64,000 nt of DNA from Notospermus geniculatus. Taxonomy: Eukaryota; Nemertea; Pilidiophora; Heteronemertea; Lineidae. The notes below the pieces were generated by a model. It had not been told where the DNA came from and made no database searches. It was given only the letters and a program-made list of their open reading frames with translations. The stretch lies in the NCBI GenBank assembly GCA_002633025.1, contig NMRB01001190.1, positions 132,977-196,976 on the forward strand, written 5' to 3'. The translations under genes were made by a program, and so were the position numbers. This document shows, piece by piece, positions 12,540 through 26,435 of the stretch; position 1 is the first letter of the stretch, and every line of letters begins with the position of its first letter.

Positions 12540-12725
12540 TCGGAGCCCCGCTGTAGGAGAGGTAAATATCAAGAAGTCAACTTCCAGGACTTTCGACCCC
12601 AACCGGGGTCTTCTTCAGGCTGGCACTTTTCCACACTAGATTTCAGAAAAGACTGTTAGGAGAGTGCGCTGTAGGAGAGTCCGCTGTAGGAGAGTGCGTC
12701 AGAAGTCCCACTCTCCAGAGCAAGG
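12540..12725. repeat. Possible retroelement-tail fragment and GTAGGAGAGT repeats
   Basis: GACCCCAACCGGGGTC (12595-12610) followed by TTCTTCAGG is a hairpin often found in animal retroelement ends (minus strand CCTGAAGAAGACCCC...). CGCTGTAGGAGAG recurs three times (12550, 12667, 12683). No coding region accompanies it. Confidence 0.4.
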
Positions 12726-15525
12726 TTACTTCCCTCTCTGTCTCAACTCCTCAATATGACACAGATACTCGTGTTTCGGAGATTGCTGAACGAACTAATT
12801 ACTATCAGCTCCGGTTTCTGTGCAATAAATGTAATTTGGTGAACAAGGATTGAGATGTTTTATGAGTCGAGAGGGAATTCTTGCCACCATCGGACCGATA
12901 GAATACGAGTTGATCCTAATCTGGCGAGCCGAACGAACGGTACTGGACGCCAGATCAGGCAAGGAATCAGCTATAAAACATCTTTGGATATGGAGATGTC
13001 TTCATTGGATCACTTTCGATACCAAAAAGCCACTTATAAATCTCACATATACCGTACTTTCATATTGAAAGGTCATCCAGCAATATTAAGGCTCAGGCAC
13101 TCGTTGACTTAAGCCTGGTTCTCGTTGGCACTCGTTGACTTCACCCAATTCAGCTGACGTACAACAAACGCCATTGTTCACTTATCTGCCTTTCCATTGT
13201 TGTTGGTCGCGATGGTTGAATCGGATCGAGGATTTAGCTGAACCAGGTCCTATTGTGGGGAAGTATTTTGCTTAGTTGGCCGATATGCCTGTTGATCACC
13301 GCAGGCTGAACATTTGTTTGCCCGTTGGCAATTTCAAATTAGCTCCAATTGTTTACCGTAGTCTTGCCCCGACAGCCAATTGGATGCGATTAGGCCTAGT
13401 CTTTGTTGCCCAGCTTGACCATTGTCTACGTTCGTGCCTCACGTCCCTTGGTTGGGAAATAAAGTGGTCCAGGAATACTTTCTCCACCAAAGAAGGCAGA
13501 CCACTATCGTACTCTCTGTTGCACTTTACGGTGGCATTAAGACGATTTTTCTAGACAAACGAGGCTTATTCTGGTCGGCTACTGTTTGATGTTTATCTAC
13601 GTGATCCTTCAATTCTTTCCTGTCTCACGTTAATAGATCAGTGACACAGAATACGCCAGTGGGCGACGCGACTGGGCTGGACATGTCCTTCCGATTCTCC
13701 CCTGATACGTGATGGGTTAAGATCAGTTTTAACAAACACAGACAGAAGAAGTCTTTCCTATTATATCAAGACCGGTAGAGGAACAAAAAAGGTTCCGTGG
13801 AAACAAATTACGGCATAAACGAAAGCTGTAAAACCCCGCCAGCCGCCAATCTCGCCTAATGTTCTTCAAATCTGGACTAAGAAGTGTTGCGTCAAATCTG
13901 ATGCCCATCAAATCAAACTGAACATGCGCACGCCATAGCTCGGATCATCAATCACCGGCTGTCGATGTTTATGTCTGTTTCAATCAAGCGCTCCATGTCT
14001 CAGCATATCACGGACGGTCTTCTGCCGTCTCGGGAGCAGCATCCTCACAATTAGCTCAGGAGAGGTTTGATTTTCATCACACTCATGAGGCAAGTTGCCA
14101 AGTCGGTGAGGGACGCATTTTCCAAAATGCTACACTATCTCTGCCAAGAGTGCTGTCGCGTGCTAATGATATAAGGCTGACACTAACCTTGACCTTTTCC
14201 ATCAGCCAATCATTCTACTCGTTCGTAAGTAAACAGGTATTCTGATTGGTTCCCATGATCGCCCTCGACGCTGGTGCCAAGATGGCGGTCCACATTTGTT
14301 GTGTCCAGCGAACTCGGCTAACCAGTGCCCTTGAGACCAAAGATCTTCACTGTCTTGGTCACCTTCTTCTCCAAAACACGCCTCCCTCGCGTCCTTTTGC
14401 ACTTCCAAAAGAACAATGGAGCCTTCTTTCTCACTTAATGCAGTGACCGCCATATTCCCCACACTTTGGCCATTTCCATATACCACCAGACAATAACACG
14501 GCTGTTTTACCATTCTTTATAAGACTTTGAAAGAATCCCAGAGGGAACGCCAGAGATTCTGACCATTTACAACGTGAAGAAAACATGGCTAGCAGCGTTA
14601 ACTATACTCAAGTCAGGCTTTTGTTGGCGTCCCTAGGGCCCACGATATATTGGTTGCTGAAGATGGTGGAGTAAGTAACGGTTAGTCGAGAGAACCAGGT
14701 GATGGTGTCGGAGTCTGGAAGGATGCAGTGAGCAAATTGGCAGTTTCTCTCACACAGTCACGCCGGGGTACTGTTACAGCGCGTCGTGTCCTTAGCTGGT
14801 GTTGCTTCTGTCTGTTGTATTCTTTGTTATGAGCGGCAAAGTTTCCGGCGTCTCTTGCTTTTTAACCCTTCAAGAATACGTGGATATTGGATCTCTACAT
14901 GATGTAGACTACACTGTGTACGTGACTCTTGCCTCGCTGAGCAGAAGACCACTGGCTTGATGTCGGCTTTCTGCCATGTTGATGTGAATTTGGGTGAATT
15001 CAGCTGACCATCTTACCTGACGTAACGAATGGATACCATTCGTTGGGCGTAAATAACGCCTTTGCCCCTTTGTGATATCTGTGGCTTGTCCCCTCTGTAG
15101 GCCTATATATGCCGTGTATGATAGACCAGAATACCAAAGAGATTACTTAATACATGTAGTCCGGTATGGGACAATACTCTGCAGAAACTCTAATCTAACT
15201 CAGCCAGCATCTCATGGATTTCTTGATGCAATCCACTCGCTGGCCCAACCCCGAGGGAAACTGCCTCAAGTAATGACAGCTTAATCTAGTTTCCATGCGG
15301 GTCTAATTGAATTATAATTATATCTTCCACTTGGGAAATCCTGCCGTAATTGCTACATTAAACAGTCACTGGTTTGACATTAAAGATGGAGACGAGATGA
15401 AGAAATCGCAGACCTGTCGAACAAGATGTCGGTGGTGGAACTTTTTTATTTGACGAACGAAGGCATTCATCCAGAGATTTTTTTCGGTTTCCATTTCAAA
15501 ATTAACCTCAGCAGATGTCTGATTG
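12726..15525. other. Non-coding stretch
   Basis: No gene or repeat structure recognised beyond short direct repeats (CACTCGTTGACTT at 13098 and 13121). Confidence 0.5.
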
Positions 15526-17077
15526 AGGTAGAAGTATCAGTGAGTGGCGGTCTGGGCTTTCTTAATTCGCTGCAGATTGGTTCAGCCTGTAGAGTGAGGC
15601 GTCGGGGATTCCGATCAGGCCACAGCTCGCTAGGGGACTTCAACGGTGGGTTGCTACTGATGTAATTAGGCATCAGTGAATTAGAAGTGCTTATGTAGTG
15701 CACCAGATCGGTAATGAGTATGTAAGACCAAAAGAAATACTACAAGTAATCAGTAGAATGTGTAACAGAGGGAAGACGCTGGAAATTGTATTCCTTCATT
15801 AGGCAAAAAGCAACGTATCGATGCAGCTGCAAAAAGAAGCTTTTCATTTGTGACGAGGACTAGCTAAGCTGGAAAACAGTCATTTCTGGTCCGTATACTT
15901 TTGTTCTGAGGGGTTAAATGGCGGTGTTCCTTTGCCCAAGTACGCTTTTTACGTCCGCAGGTTTCACCTTTGATGTGGGCCTACGTCGACTTTTCGCACA
16001 TGCTGTGGTAACACCGCCTTTGCAAGAATGACGCGAAAGTGCAATGTGAGAGGTGGAACCAGGTATGATAATGGTAATTTAGTCAACCTCAAAAGCAATA
16101 ATTTGCCACGTTAGATCACGCATGGACTTTGCCGTTGACCATCCGTATCGCCTAATCGAAATGACGACCAACATCCACTTCGTTTGATGTCAGACCTCAG
16201 CTGATGAAAAGGAAAATTCCTCACCGACCATCAAGAATTCACTTGAATCTAAAAGAGCATCGGCCAATCATAAATCAACGAATGGTCTCCACTTGTCGAA
16301 NAGGTAGAAGTATCAGTGAGTGGCGGTCTGGGCTTTCGTAATTCGCTGCAGATTGGTTCAGCCTGTAGAGTGAGGCGTCGGGGATTCCGATCAGGCCACA
16401 GCTCGCTAGGGGACTTCAACGGTGGGTTGCTACTGATGTAATTAGGCATCAGTGAATTAGCAGTGCTTATGTAGTGCACCAGATCGGTAATGAGTATGTA
16501 AGACCAAAAGAAATACTACAAGTAATCAGTAGAATGTTTAACAGAGGGAAGACGCTGGAAATTGTATTCCTTCATTAGGCAAAAAAGCAACGTATCGATG
16601 CAGCTGCAAAAAGAAGCTTTTCATTTGTGACGAGGACTAGCTAAGCTCGAAAACAGTCATTTCAGGTCCGTATACTTTTGTTCTGAGGGGTTAAATGGCG
16701 GTGTTCCTTTGCCCAAGTACGCTTTTTACGTCCGCAGGTTTCACCTTTGATGTGGGCCTACGTCGACTTTTCGCACATGCTGTGGTAACACCGCCTTTGC
16801 AAGAATGACGCGAAAGTGCAATGTGAGAGGTGGAACCAGGTATGATAATGGTAATTTAGTCAACCTCAAAAGCAATAATTTGCCACGTTAGATCACGCAT
16901 GGACTTTGCCGTTGACCATCCGTATCGCCTAATCGAAATGACGACCAACATCCACTTCGTTTGATGTCAGACCTCAGCTGATGAAAAGGAAAATTCCTCA
17001 CCGACCATCAAGAATTCACTTGAATCTAAAAGAGCATCGGCCAATCATAAATCAACGAATGGTCTCCACTTGTCGAA
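15526..17077 (+). repeat. Adjacent near-identical pair split by N at 16301 (allele-like)
   Basis: 15526-16300 and 16302-17077 (775 and 776 bp) match from AGGTAGAAGTATCAGTGAG to CTCCACTTGTCGAA. Differences are few (for example TTTCTTAATTC versus TTTCGTAATTC). No genes recognised in either. Confidence 0.92.
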
Positions 17078-20000
17078 GTTTGCTCTAATGATCATTGGAA
17101 AAGATCGATAATAAATATCGGATTTTGATCAGTGTTGCCTTTGATCACATGAGGAACTTGTGGAAATGATGCGTGTCCTGCTGGTTTGCGGCGACAACAA
17201 CGTTCCGGTCGATATTAACTGGGTTGGTCGCGGTATCGAAAGGAGAATTTTTGCCGTTAGCTTCGAAAATGAAAGGTCAGCTGCAAGGTAAAATACAAGT
17301 TTACAAAGCGCAGAAGTTTGGGTTAAAAACTCGGGACAACTTGTTCGATGCTTGGTTGGATTTCGTGCAGTCCTTCTATTGAAGCGCCCACTGGTAATGG
17401 GGAAAAGGGGAATGGTCGGCAGAAAGAGAGAATGATATGAATGAAGTGTAGCGGAAATTGCATAGAAATTCGTTACGACTTGCCAATCCTCTGATAAACC
17501 ATGATGCAAAGAAAGTGCCAAATCGCTGACACGCCTTGTTTTTGAGTTTGTTGAAACTGACAGCCGAAAAACATGGCCACAGTGCACGTCTATTGTTTAT
17601 ATTCACGCTGGTTGGAAACTTGACTTCTATTCCAGCCTCGGAGATTGCCCGGCAATGAGTGAAGTGGTCCACCCAAGTTTATCGGGAAATCGATGAGAAA
17701 GCATGGCGGTTGTTTCTCTAATTGAGTTCTCCATCAGAGGAGAACCTGAGCTACGTGTTAATAAGGTGAATTAGCCGACTTGTTGCTTTTCCGAGGTTTC
17801 GAGACCAGGTAAGTTGCTAATGCTAAAGTTACGCGGACCTGAGTGGTAATTTTGTGGACGTGAAAGTTGTTTTAGCCCATTTTGTCTGCGGTTACCGCTT
17901 AAATCGTGTCTAAAAAAAGGGGGATGATCTTCCGCGTGTTCCATTGATCGGGAATTATGTTAAGTGATGGTATGAGGTGATATCATCTGATTCTTTGCAC
18001 CGTGCTTTTTACCCTTGATTCCCTCGAATCCCTCCTGCTGCCGGGTCGACTCCCTTCAACCGAATTCTCAACATCTCTTGATCATACTTCATCAAACTGG
18101 GATGTTGTTCTTAATTAGCTTAACCTAATTTTCGGAGGTTTTGAAATCAAAACATCGACATGAAATCTAAAATAAGAACTTTTTTGTTGAAAGGAATGTT
18201 TTAAAGACTCATAAACCGTGTGAAATACGCCGAACTCGCGGCTGGTTTTAAAATGAAACGCTGCTATTCTGAGACGACGTTTTGCAGTTCTTGTGGGGTT
18301 TTGTTGTTGGGCATACACGGTGCCGTAAAATTCGATGCCATAACTCTCGAGATGACGGAAGTTTATGTGGAGAAGCGAATGAAAAAGGCCGATGTATCGG
18401 CTCTTTAGTTTGTTTGGAAAAACTTGGTGACTGAAGACAAAGAAAGTTAGAATGTCAAAAGAGCAATGCGGTTCGTTAGGCCCAACTAGTCGAGGAAAGA
18501 GATTCATTTGAATAATTGGCCCATCAGACATCCTGACAGTCTCCTTTGGGATGTTAGACCGCCGCTTTGTTTCTAGTTACCCTAATACTTGTCTATACTT
18601 GTGCCCCGGGGCCTCGGGACATGGGTTAATTATCCAGAATTGGTCATTGGATTTCTTATGCGGCGGCTTGGTTTTGGCTAAGAAATCAACTTGTATATAC
18701 TCCTTGTATAAACGGAATACATTGTCTTATGCAGCATTCTGATGTTTGTCTTGTAAATAATGAATTAAACGTATTGACCTATTCCTCTTCTATGTAAATC
18801 ACGCTGTTGGGTTTGTGGCTATGTATAGCTGTGATTCGCCTGCCTTGGGATGATTCGCACAGCAGTGTTGGTCAGCAATCAAACTGCCTCAAAGGGCCAC
18901 GATATTTCAACTTTTTGTCGATAGCCGGCGCCACTGGTGGCGATTGCATCATTCTCCAATACCGTAGTCTTGCTTTTCACCCCAGTGATTGAGAATGTAT
19001 TATTACAATAAACTGTACAATGCATACGTGGATACCCTAGGAACGAGAGTTATTCTACATGGGGCGAGGTTTATAAGCGGTAGTTCTGCTCAACAACATT
19101 GTCAATAGAGGTCTCTCTTAACGCGGGTAGGTTTAGGGCTGGATAGGGAAAGAATACTGTTGCCCTTTAACTCAAGAAACAGCATCGCCAAACCCTCCAA
19201 GATGACTCTCACCTGCGACAAGGCATCCAATGTTTCTACCATGTCTTATATGTCACTCGAGCCGTATTGTTGAGCTGACGTTCCTCGAAGATATTCTGGC
19301 CAATTAGACCAGGAGAACATGTTGTATGAACAGAGAAAGAACAGTGATAGGTTTATGCTGTTAGGAGTATTGCAATATTTTGTGTCTTTGACGCCAAATG
19401 AGTCTTCTTCTTGGCACCGTTCACCGTACACCGTACAGCGCGCATGCTGAGAAATAAGGGGTTCTTAGCGCTCGCTCCCTTGTCACTGCGGGGACGAAGG
19501 GAGCGTCACTGGGGTGGTAGGAAAGGAGCGTCACTGCGGTGACGAAGACTTGGGCGGCCGTATTCAAAAAGGGTGTTCAAGACTTAAGACACCTGTTACT
19601 TCGTCAAATGCATGGTGGAAGTGTGTGCATTTAGTGAAGTTACACGCGTCTAAGTCTTAATCGCGCGGTGATCACCCTTTTTGAATACGGCCCACTCTTT
19701 CCTTTTTCTATCCCAAGGGTTTTCACTGCATAATGAGAAACAACAAAAACTCAGTCTTGAAATAAAACCCTTCAACTTGAAAAAAGAAGAAAGACTGTGC
19801 GTGCTCCATTGTTTCTTTTGACAAAAGACAATATTTTCTGCATTTTTTACCAGTTTGATGGAATTTTCACAAATGGAAAATTCTTCTGTTTCCCAATCAA
19901 CAACACCATAGTGTCCTTCATATCTTGATTAATCGCTTTACCACAAACAACATCCTCCAGTAGCAGGGCTTTGGTCTCGCTCCATGAAGAGGAGCGAGGC

Positions 20001-21664
20001 AAAAACCCCTGCTGTGGGAGAATGCCAAAAAACGTTTCCACAATCTTACCATTGTCACCATTGTTTTCAATCAAAAAATCGAATCGAAAACTGGTGTTCG
20101 TCGAGTCGATAAGTACAGTGGAATTCTATGATCAGCTATCTTTCGGAATGCAACCTTCAGAGGGCAAGCCCGTGTCCCTTCCCTTACCACACTCGTCAAC
20201 CGAACACGTGTAACCTGATTTCCCATCGTTCACGTCTCGAATGAACAAAACCGATCAGGCAGACGACATTCGTTTGATATCAAACATCAAACTTCTCATT
20301 CCAACATCGAACCGTCGCCTCTAGCACGCATTGTTCTGAAATCACTTTGAGAATCTAACAGTCTCCCAATCCGTGTTCTTATCTTAAATATCATTTCTAC
20401 AATAGCTACAGAGCTCAGTTTATGGTGCTGAGTTACATCCCGCGTTATTGTAACCATCCTGAAATCACATCTGACTGTGTAATCCCCGCATCAAGGGATG
20501 ACCTCAGCCCCTCGCGCAGAAAATACGTCTGGAATATCATCCAGTCGAAACCCGAGACACTTGTTTCCTGCCGAGTGCAGCCAGGGAATACAGGTACCAT
20601 ATCGTGCCCCTGGGAAGAAGATCCACCCTTAATAGCTTTGGACCCTTTGCTCGAGGCCGGATTCCCTTTACCTGTAAACATATATGAAACTTGACGATCT
20701 ATATTGGCCCTAAGGCTGTGTCTTTTTTATCATAACATTATTCGCTGATGGCTGATCTTCTGAACAGTTGACATTGACCGTCTATTTGAACCTGAAGATG
20801 TCCTTTCTACCATGGAGGCATAAACCATGTTTCTACCATCAGTATCAACTCTCGTACGAAACCCTTTGTCATCCTCCATTATTGTATACAGATATAAGTA
20901 GGAGAAAGTGACCCCTCCAGGCTAGTTCTGAGTCCGGCTTCCGACACTAAGTTTTTTTTTTACAATTGTTACCACTCATGGCACTTTTCCATTCGTCAAA
21001 CAGCGAACGAAAGTAGCACCAGTTTCTTCGTGGACCTAGCCCTAGGCATGCTTTTTATATATTCTTCAATGAGCACGACCCGTCTGTCTGATATCTTTTC
21101 CAATCTGAGACCGGAGGACTTCCCGTGTTTCCCAAGAAACAGACAAATCTAAATACATGTATGTGTACACAGATCTTTTTTTCTCTGCTTCTCTGTTCTC
21201 AAGGAGTTGATGTCATTGAATTCTTTAACTTGATAAAGACGAGTAACGTATGGTTTTCCATTTCCATTCGTTGTTGCTGTCGCTATAGTTCTATAATTCT
21301 GTTTACCCCGGCTTGTCCATCAATAGCTTAAGGCAACTCGTTCTGGAATGTCTTTCAGCAATATCGACCTGATCCTTAGCCCTTGTTTCATCGTAAACAA
21401 TAACCCAGTCCTTGATACTCAGTGATTAGCCAAACTACAGCTGTACTAGATGGTCCACGTTCCAATCGACTGGCAAAGGATTCAGTATTGGCAGTGATAT
21501 CCCTGGACGAGGCCTTATCGGATTACCTTTAAGAGAACTATCTGATAGTTGGTATTTGGCTGTCGTTTTCAATCCGCCGGGATCGATTAGAGCTGCTATG
21601 GTCACTCAGACTCCTTTAGCTATTCAATGAGGGGCAGAACGAAGCTGGTTTGTTCTCTGGTCTC
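17078..21664. other. Non-coding stretch
   Basis: Only the hairpin element at 19556-19692 and the GAAAGGAGCGTCACTG-type short repeats just upstream of it (19470-19550) are recognised. Minus-strand frames at 17129-17587 and 18115-18531 are long for chance but lack any recognisable domain or conserved copy. Confidence 0.5.
19556..19692. mobile_element. Fold-back element family 8 (whole-length hairpin)
   Basis: 137 bp with perfect 20-bp ends GGCCGTATTCAAAAAGGGTG and its complement. Inside these, AAGACTTAAGACACCTGTTAC pairs with GTTACACGCGTCTAAGTCTT in a near-complete hairpin, leaving a loop near CATGGTGGAAGTGTG. Transcribed RNA would fold like a long pre-miRNA. Confidence 0.75.
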
Positions 21665-21985
21665 GGTGATTGAATGAAAGGTGGAGGCTGTCTGTTGTAT
21701 TGGATTGGAGATTTCCATCAGGGCCGTGGCCAATGCACTATTAGCCTTGGTCAGGTAGTATGGAAGAGGCCATCTCAAGCTACTCATGTTCCTCACTTTG
21801 TTGGGGTCTTTTGCTTGTCCTTGCAAAGGCACAGAGTACAAGACACCACGGCTTACTGCCTTTGCGTTGGAGGTGAAGAGCCAGGGATGATTAACCCCTT
21901 ATGGCCCAGACTGGATTCGAACGCAGGATCTGCTGGTGATAACAACAGTCTGTCAAGACCATTGGAGGCTGGTCTGCTCTGTTCA
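21665..21985 (-). repeat. tRNA-derived SINE, subfamily 2 (first allele copy)
   Basis: It shares the central core with the 10.4-kb SINE (on the plus strand CCATCAGGGCCG, then GGAAGAGGCCATCTCAAGCT) but is diverged elsewhere. The tRNA-like head on the minus strand has a GTTCGAATCC B box near 21910. Moderate divergence outside the core makes this a separate subfamily. A second copy follows the N at 23739. Confidence 0.7.
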
Positions 21986-24900
21986 TACGGATGTGCGATA
22001 TGTTGTGTAGCAGTAAGCTGCCTGATTCTGAACTCGATCACGAGGCATCGGTATGAACCTTGTATGATCGATTTCACATAGGTTATAGGTTGGAATTGAT
22101 TAGCCCACAGGCAGGCCTAGTCATTGCTGTCACTGTTTGAAACCACCAGGCATAACATTCAATGAACTGGGTTTAGTCTCTGACCGAAGGCCTGACCAGG
22201 AGGCGTCTGGGCTTGTTGTTAGTGAACTGACCTTTCAGTTGGAGAGCTACTGTATGTAGGCTCTTATCTTTCTGCACTCAGCCATTGGATGAAGATGTAC
22301 ATGTAGTTAGTGAAGTGTGGAGGCTTCTTGCGTAGCCTACAGTCTGGTTGAACTGAAAGCTCTATTGGCTCCAGTCATAAGCACTTCACGTTTTGCAGAA
22401 TCCACCAAGGACTGGGTATCCATCCCTCAGGGGGCTTGGTGCGGAACCATCCAGCATTCGTCATGCATCCAATATTTAAACGTTTTAACTCGATGCGGCA
22501 CGATTCGCACCAAGAGCCACGATTCACACCCACCAAGAGCATCTTCTAAAAGGGCGAAAAAAATGAGATTTTCAACTGAGGGCCATCATTTCAATTCAAT
22601 TTAACACACTTGATATAAAGTACTTCTAAACTATCTGATAGATTGAGAATAGTTCACGGCAGAATTTCATTCCTTTTCGGAAATATCCGCTGTTGAATCG
22701 ATCACTCTGAACCCCTGTGAATTTCAACTGAAATGTACGGCATTACGACGTCAGAGCACGGATCACCTGATGTGCGTGCCGGAAGACGGGAATGTCTCGG
22801 ATAATTTCGCCTGCCAGTAAAGCAATTTTCAAATTGAGTATTTGCTAAGGTCAATTTAGCAACATGAAAGCCCCGGCAAAGTCATGGAGATTTCCTATTT
22901 TCAGCCGTCGACGGTTGCCTAATCGAGTTCTCTCGATGGCTTCAGTCTGGTGGTGAAGCACGGGGCCGGGGAATCTAATCGGGGACTCGTTAAGTGTGAA
23001 TAGACCAAGAAAGCTATAAGGACTAACGCTGGCTTGCCGACAATCCACTGTTAGCTCGGGTATGTCTTCCTCAATTGGAAATTGATTGCCGGGTGAAATT
23101 ATTTAATCGTTGAGGATACAGCTAGACAGACAGGTCTGAAGGGGAATAAACGTCGTTAAATCACTCACAGGGTGGGCTTCATCACTGGCTTGAATGACGG
23201 TAGTGATGGTTTACGGACTGGGAACCCTTGAGTGACAGTCACAGTTAGGGTGCGAGGGACCTGGCTGTCGATATCTCATAACCAGTTAGGAACCGTCAGA
23301 TTATTTGCCTAATATTGTGGGTGGATTTCTTACGACGTGCGAAGGCTTCATGATCTCCTTGTGTCTTGGATTTAGAATAGATTCGTATCTGAATATAAAC
23401 AATATGTTGGAGCCGTCTCTCTCTCTTGCTCCGTGTCAACCAGAAGTTTAGTGAACTCGTGGACCAGAAGAACGATACAGTTCTACATTTCCTTCTACAT
23501 TTCCTTGTGTCTTGGATTTAGAATATTCAGTAGAATATTCACTGTGGCAGCGTTCACACCGCTTTCGGGCCTTCCAGGTTCAGAAGAACATTTAAGCACA
23601 TTAACTGTACCGTAACATAGAGGGCAGTCCCCGCTTGGCGAATGTCAAGGTTATTCTTTACGTCCTTGACCTTGACCTTGACCTTGACCATGACCTTCAA
23701 CCCTTAACTGGGTCATGTAGTCAAGGCCACAGCAGAGANCGTGGCCAATGCACTATTAGCCTTGGTCGGGTAGTATGGAAGAGACCATCTCAAGCTATTC
23801 ATGTTCCTCACTTTGTTGGGGTCTTTTACTTGTCCTTGCAAAGGCACAGAGTACAAGACACCACGGCTTACTGCCTTTGCGTCCGAGGTGAAGAGCCAGG
23901 GATGATTAACCCCTCATGGCCCAGACTTGATTCGAATCCAGGACCTGCGGGTGATAACCAGCAGTCTATCAAGACCACTGGAGGCTGGTCTGCTCTGTTC
24001 ATACGGATGTGCGATATGTTCTGTACCAGTAAGCTGCCTGATTCTGTACTCGGTCACGAGGCATCGGTATGAACCTTGTATGATCGATTTCACATAGGTT
24101 ATAGGTTGGAATTGATTAGCCCACAGGCAGGCCTAGTCATTGCTGTCACTGTTGAAACCACCAGGCATAACATTCAATGAACTGGGTTTAGTCTCTGACC
24201 GAAGGCCTGACCAGGAGGCGTCTGGGCTTGTTGTTAGTGAACTGACCTTTCAGTTGGAGAGCTACTGTATGTAGGCTCTTATCTTTCTGCTCTCAGCCAT
24301 TGGATGAAGATGTAGTTAGTGAAGAGTCGAGGCTTCTTGCGTACAGTTTGGTAGAACTGAAAGCTCTGTTGGCTCCAGTCATAAGCACTTCACGTTTTGC
24401 AGAATCCACCAAGGACTGGGTATCCATCCCTCAGGGGGCTTGGCGCGGAACCATCCAGCATTCGTCATGCATTCAATATTTAAACGTTTTAACTTGATGC
24501 GCCACGATTCACACCAAGAGCCACGATTCACACCCACCAAGAGCATCTTCTAAAAGGGCGAAAAAAATGAGATTTTCAACTGAGGGCCATCATTTCAATT
24601 CAATTTAAGACACTTGATATAAAGTACTTCTAAAGTATCTGATAGATTGAGAATAGTTCACGGCAGAATTTCATTCCTTTTCGGAAATATCCGCTGTTGA
24701 ATCGATCACTCTGCACCCCTGTGAATTTCAACTGAAATGTACAGCATTACGACGTCAGAGCACGGATCACCTGATGTGCGTGCCGGAAGACGGGAATGTC
24801 TCGGATAATTTCGCCTGCCAGTAAAGCAATTTTCAAATTGAGTATTTGCTAAGGTCAATTTAGCAACATGAAAGCCCCGGCAAAGTCATGGAGATTTCCT

Positions 24901-25742
24901 ATTTTCAGCCGTCGACGGTTGCCTAATCGAGTTCTCTCGATGGCTTCAGTCTGGTGGTGAAGCACGGGGCCGGGGAATCTAATCGGGGACTCGTTAAGTG
25001 TGAATAGACCAAGAAAGCTATAAGGACTAACGCTGGCTTGCCGACAATCCACTGTTAGCTCGGGTATGTCTTCCTCAATTGGAAATTGATTGCCGGGTGA
25101 AATTATTTAATCGTTGAGGATACAGCTAGACAGACAGGTCTGAAGGGGAATAAACGTCGTTAAATCACTCACAGGGTGGGCTTCATCACTGGCTTGAATG
25201 ACGGTAGTGATGGTTTACGGACTGGGAACCCTTGAGTGACAGTCACAGTTAGGGTGCGAGGGACCTGGCTGTCGATATCTCATAACCAGTTAGGAACCGT
25301 CAGATTATTTGCCTAATATTGTGGGTGGATTTCTTACGACGTGCGAAGGCTTCATGATCTCCTTGTGTCTTGGATTTAGTAAAGATTCGTATCTGAATAT
25401 AAACAATATGTTGGAGCCGTCTCTCTCTCTTGCTCCGTGTCAACCAGAAGTTTAGTGAACTCGTGGACCAGAAGAACGATACAGTTCTACATTTCCTTCT
25501 ACATTTCCTTGTGTCTTGGATTTAGAATATTCAGTAGAATATTCACTGTGGCAGCGTTCACACCGCTTTCGGGCCTTCCAGGTTCAGAAGAACATTTAAG
25601 CACATTAACTGTACCGTAACATAGAGGGCAGTCCCCGCTTGGCGAATGTCAAGGTTATTCTTTACGTCCTTGACCTTGACCTTGACCTTGACCATGACCT
25701 TCAACCCTTAACTGGGTCATGTAGTCAAGGCCACAGCAGAGA
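21725..25742 (+). repeat. Adjacent near-identical pair split by N at 23739 (allele-like)
   Basis: 21725-23738 and 23740-25742 (about 2.0 kb each). Both start in the SINE core (CGTGGCCAATGCACTA) and end at AGGCCACAGCAGAGA. Both contain the CCTTGACCTTGACCTTGACC short tandem repeat near the end. Confidence 0.92.
23740..23987 (-). repeat. tRNA-derived SINE, subfamily 2 (second allele copy, cut by contig end)
   Basis: Starts directly after the N at 23739 inside the SINE core and matches 21725-21985 with scattered substitutions. The missing end reflects the contig boundary and not a biological truncation. Head B box on the minus strand is ATTCGAATCC near 23930. Confidence 0.7.
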
Positions 25743-26248
25743 CGTCGACTCCTACAGCTGCGGCAGACGATAGTTTGTCCCTTAAGGCAGATGTTTTTGA
25801 AGAACGAAGCGATAAAATAACCGGTATTAGACTCCACCTGCGGAGTTACAGGAAAATAGGAATTCAACTGGATTTACTGCGGCACATTGTAATTGGTATT
25901 TTCTTTATATCATCTAATAACAAGTTGGAGAATTGCTTTCTTTTGATTTAGTTTCCATAACACTGTTGGTGAGATCAAGAAAGAAAATGGATCGTTAAAA
26001 CAGGTGATGCTAATGGTTTATGAAAGGCGCAACCTCGCTTGAAAAGAGATGTTTATGAAGTATTTGTTTTCATCTAGAAACATGCTGATGTTAGGTACCC
26101 TTACAAGAAACGAGGGTTTGTGGTGCGGCAAAAAAACGTAGAGCAAATACGCATGGTAAGATGTTTTGTCCGTTTACGGCGGGTTCCACGAAATTTTCAA
26201 GCAGACATGGTTGTTGATTGACCTGTCTGGGTGTTGTTGTTCCAATGT

Positions 26249-26435
26249 GGAACCCGCAGAACTACCGCCACTGGGAGGCGCTGTGAGCGGCTGTACCTAC
26301 GTCTCGGTCCGTGTTGCACTGCGTCAAGGACGTCGTGACGCGACGCCATTGCTTTGCTTTGCTGTGTTTTTGACGTCTTTGGTACGACCGCTCGCAGCGC
26401 CGCCCTGTCGGGATAAAAAGTTATGAGGGTTCCCC
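26249..26435. mobile_element. Fold-back element family 1, copy e
   Basis: Left GGAACCCGCAGAACT and right AGTTATGAGGGTTCC give clear terminal inverted repeats. Inner arms are GGCGCTGTGAGCGGCTGTAC and GTACGACCGCTCGCAGCGCC. Length 187 bp. Confidence 0.75.

Noticed and set aside
12560-12640. Hammerhead-ribozyme-like core on the minus strand (CTGAAGA, hairpin, GAAA)
   Set aside because: An extra A separates CTGAAGA from the stem, and the sequences that should form stem I (GTGCCAGC and TTCTTGATA) do not pair. Most likely a retroelement-tail hairpin.
17129-17587. 152-codon minus-strand frame
   Set aside because: No domain, no signal or membrane pattern, and no supporting copy or splice structure; length is within what chance gives in 64 kb.
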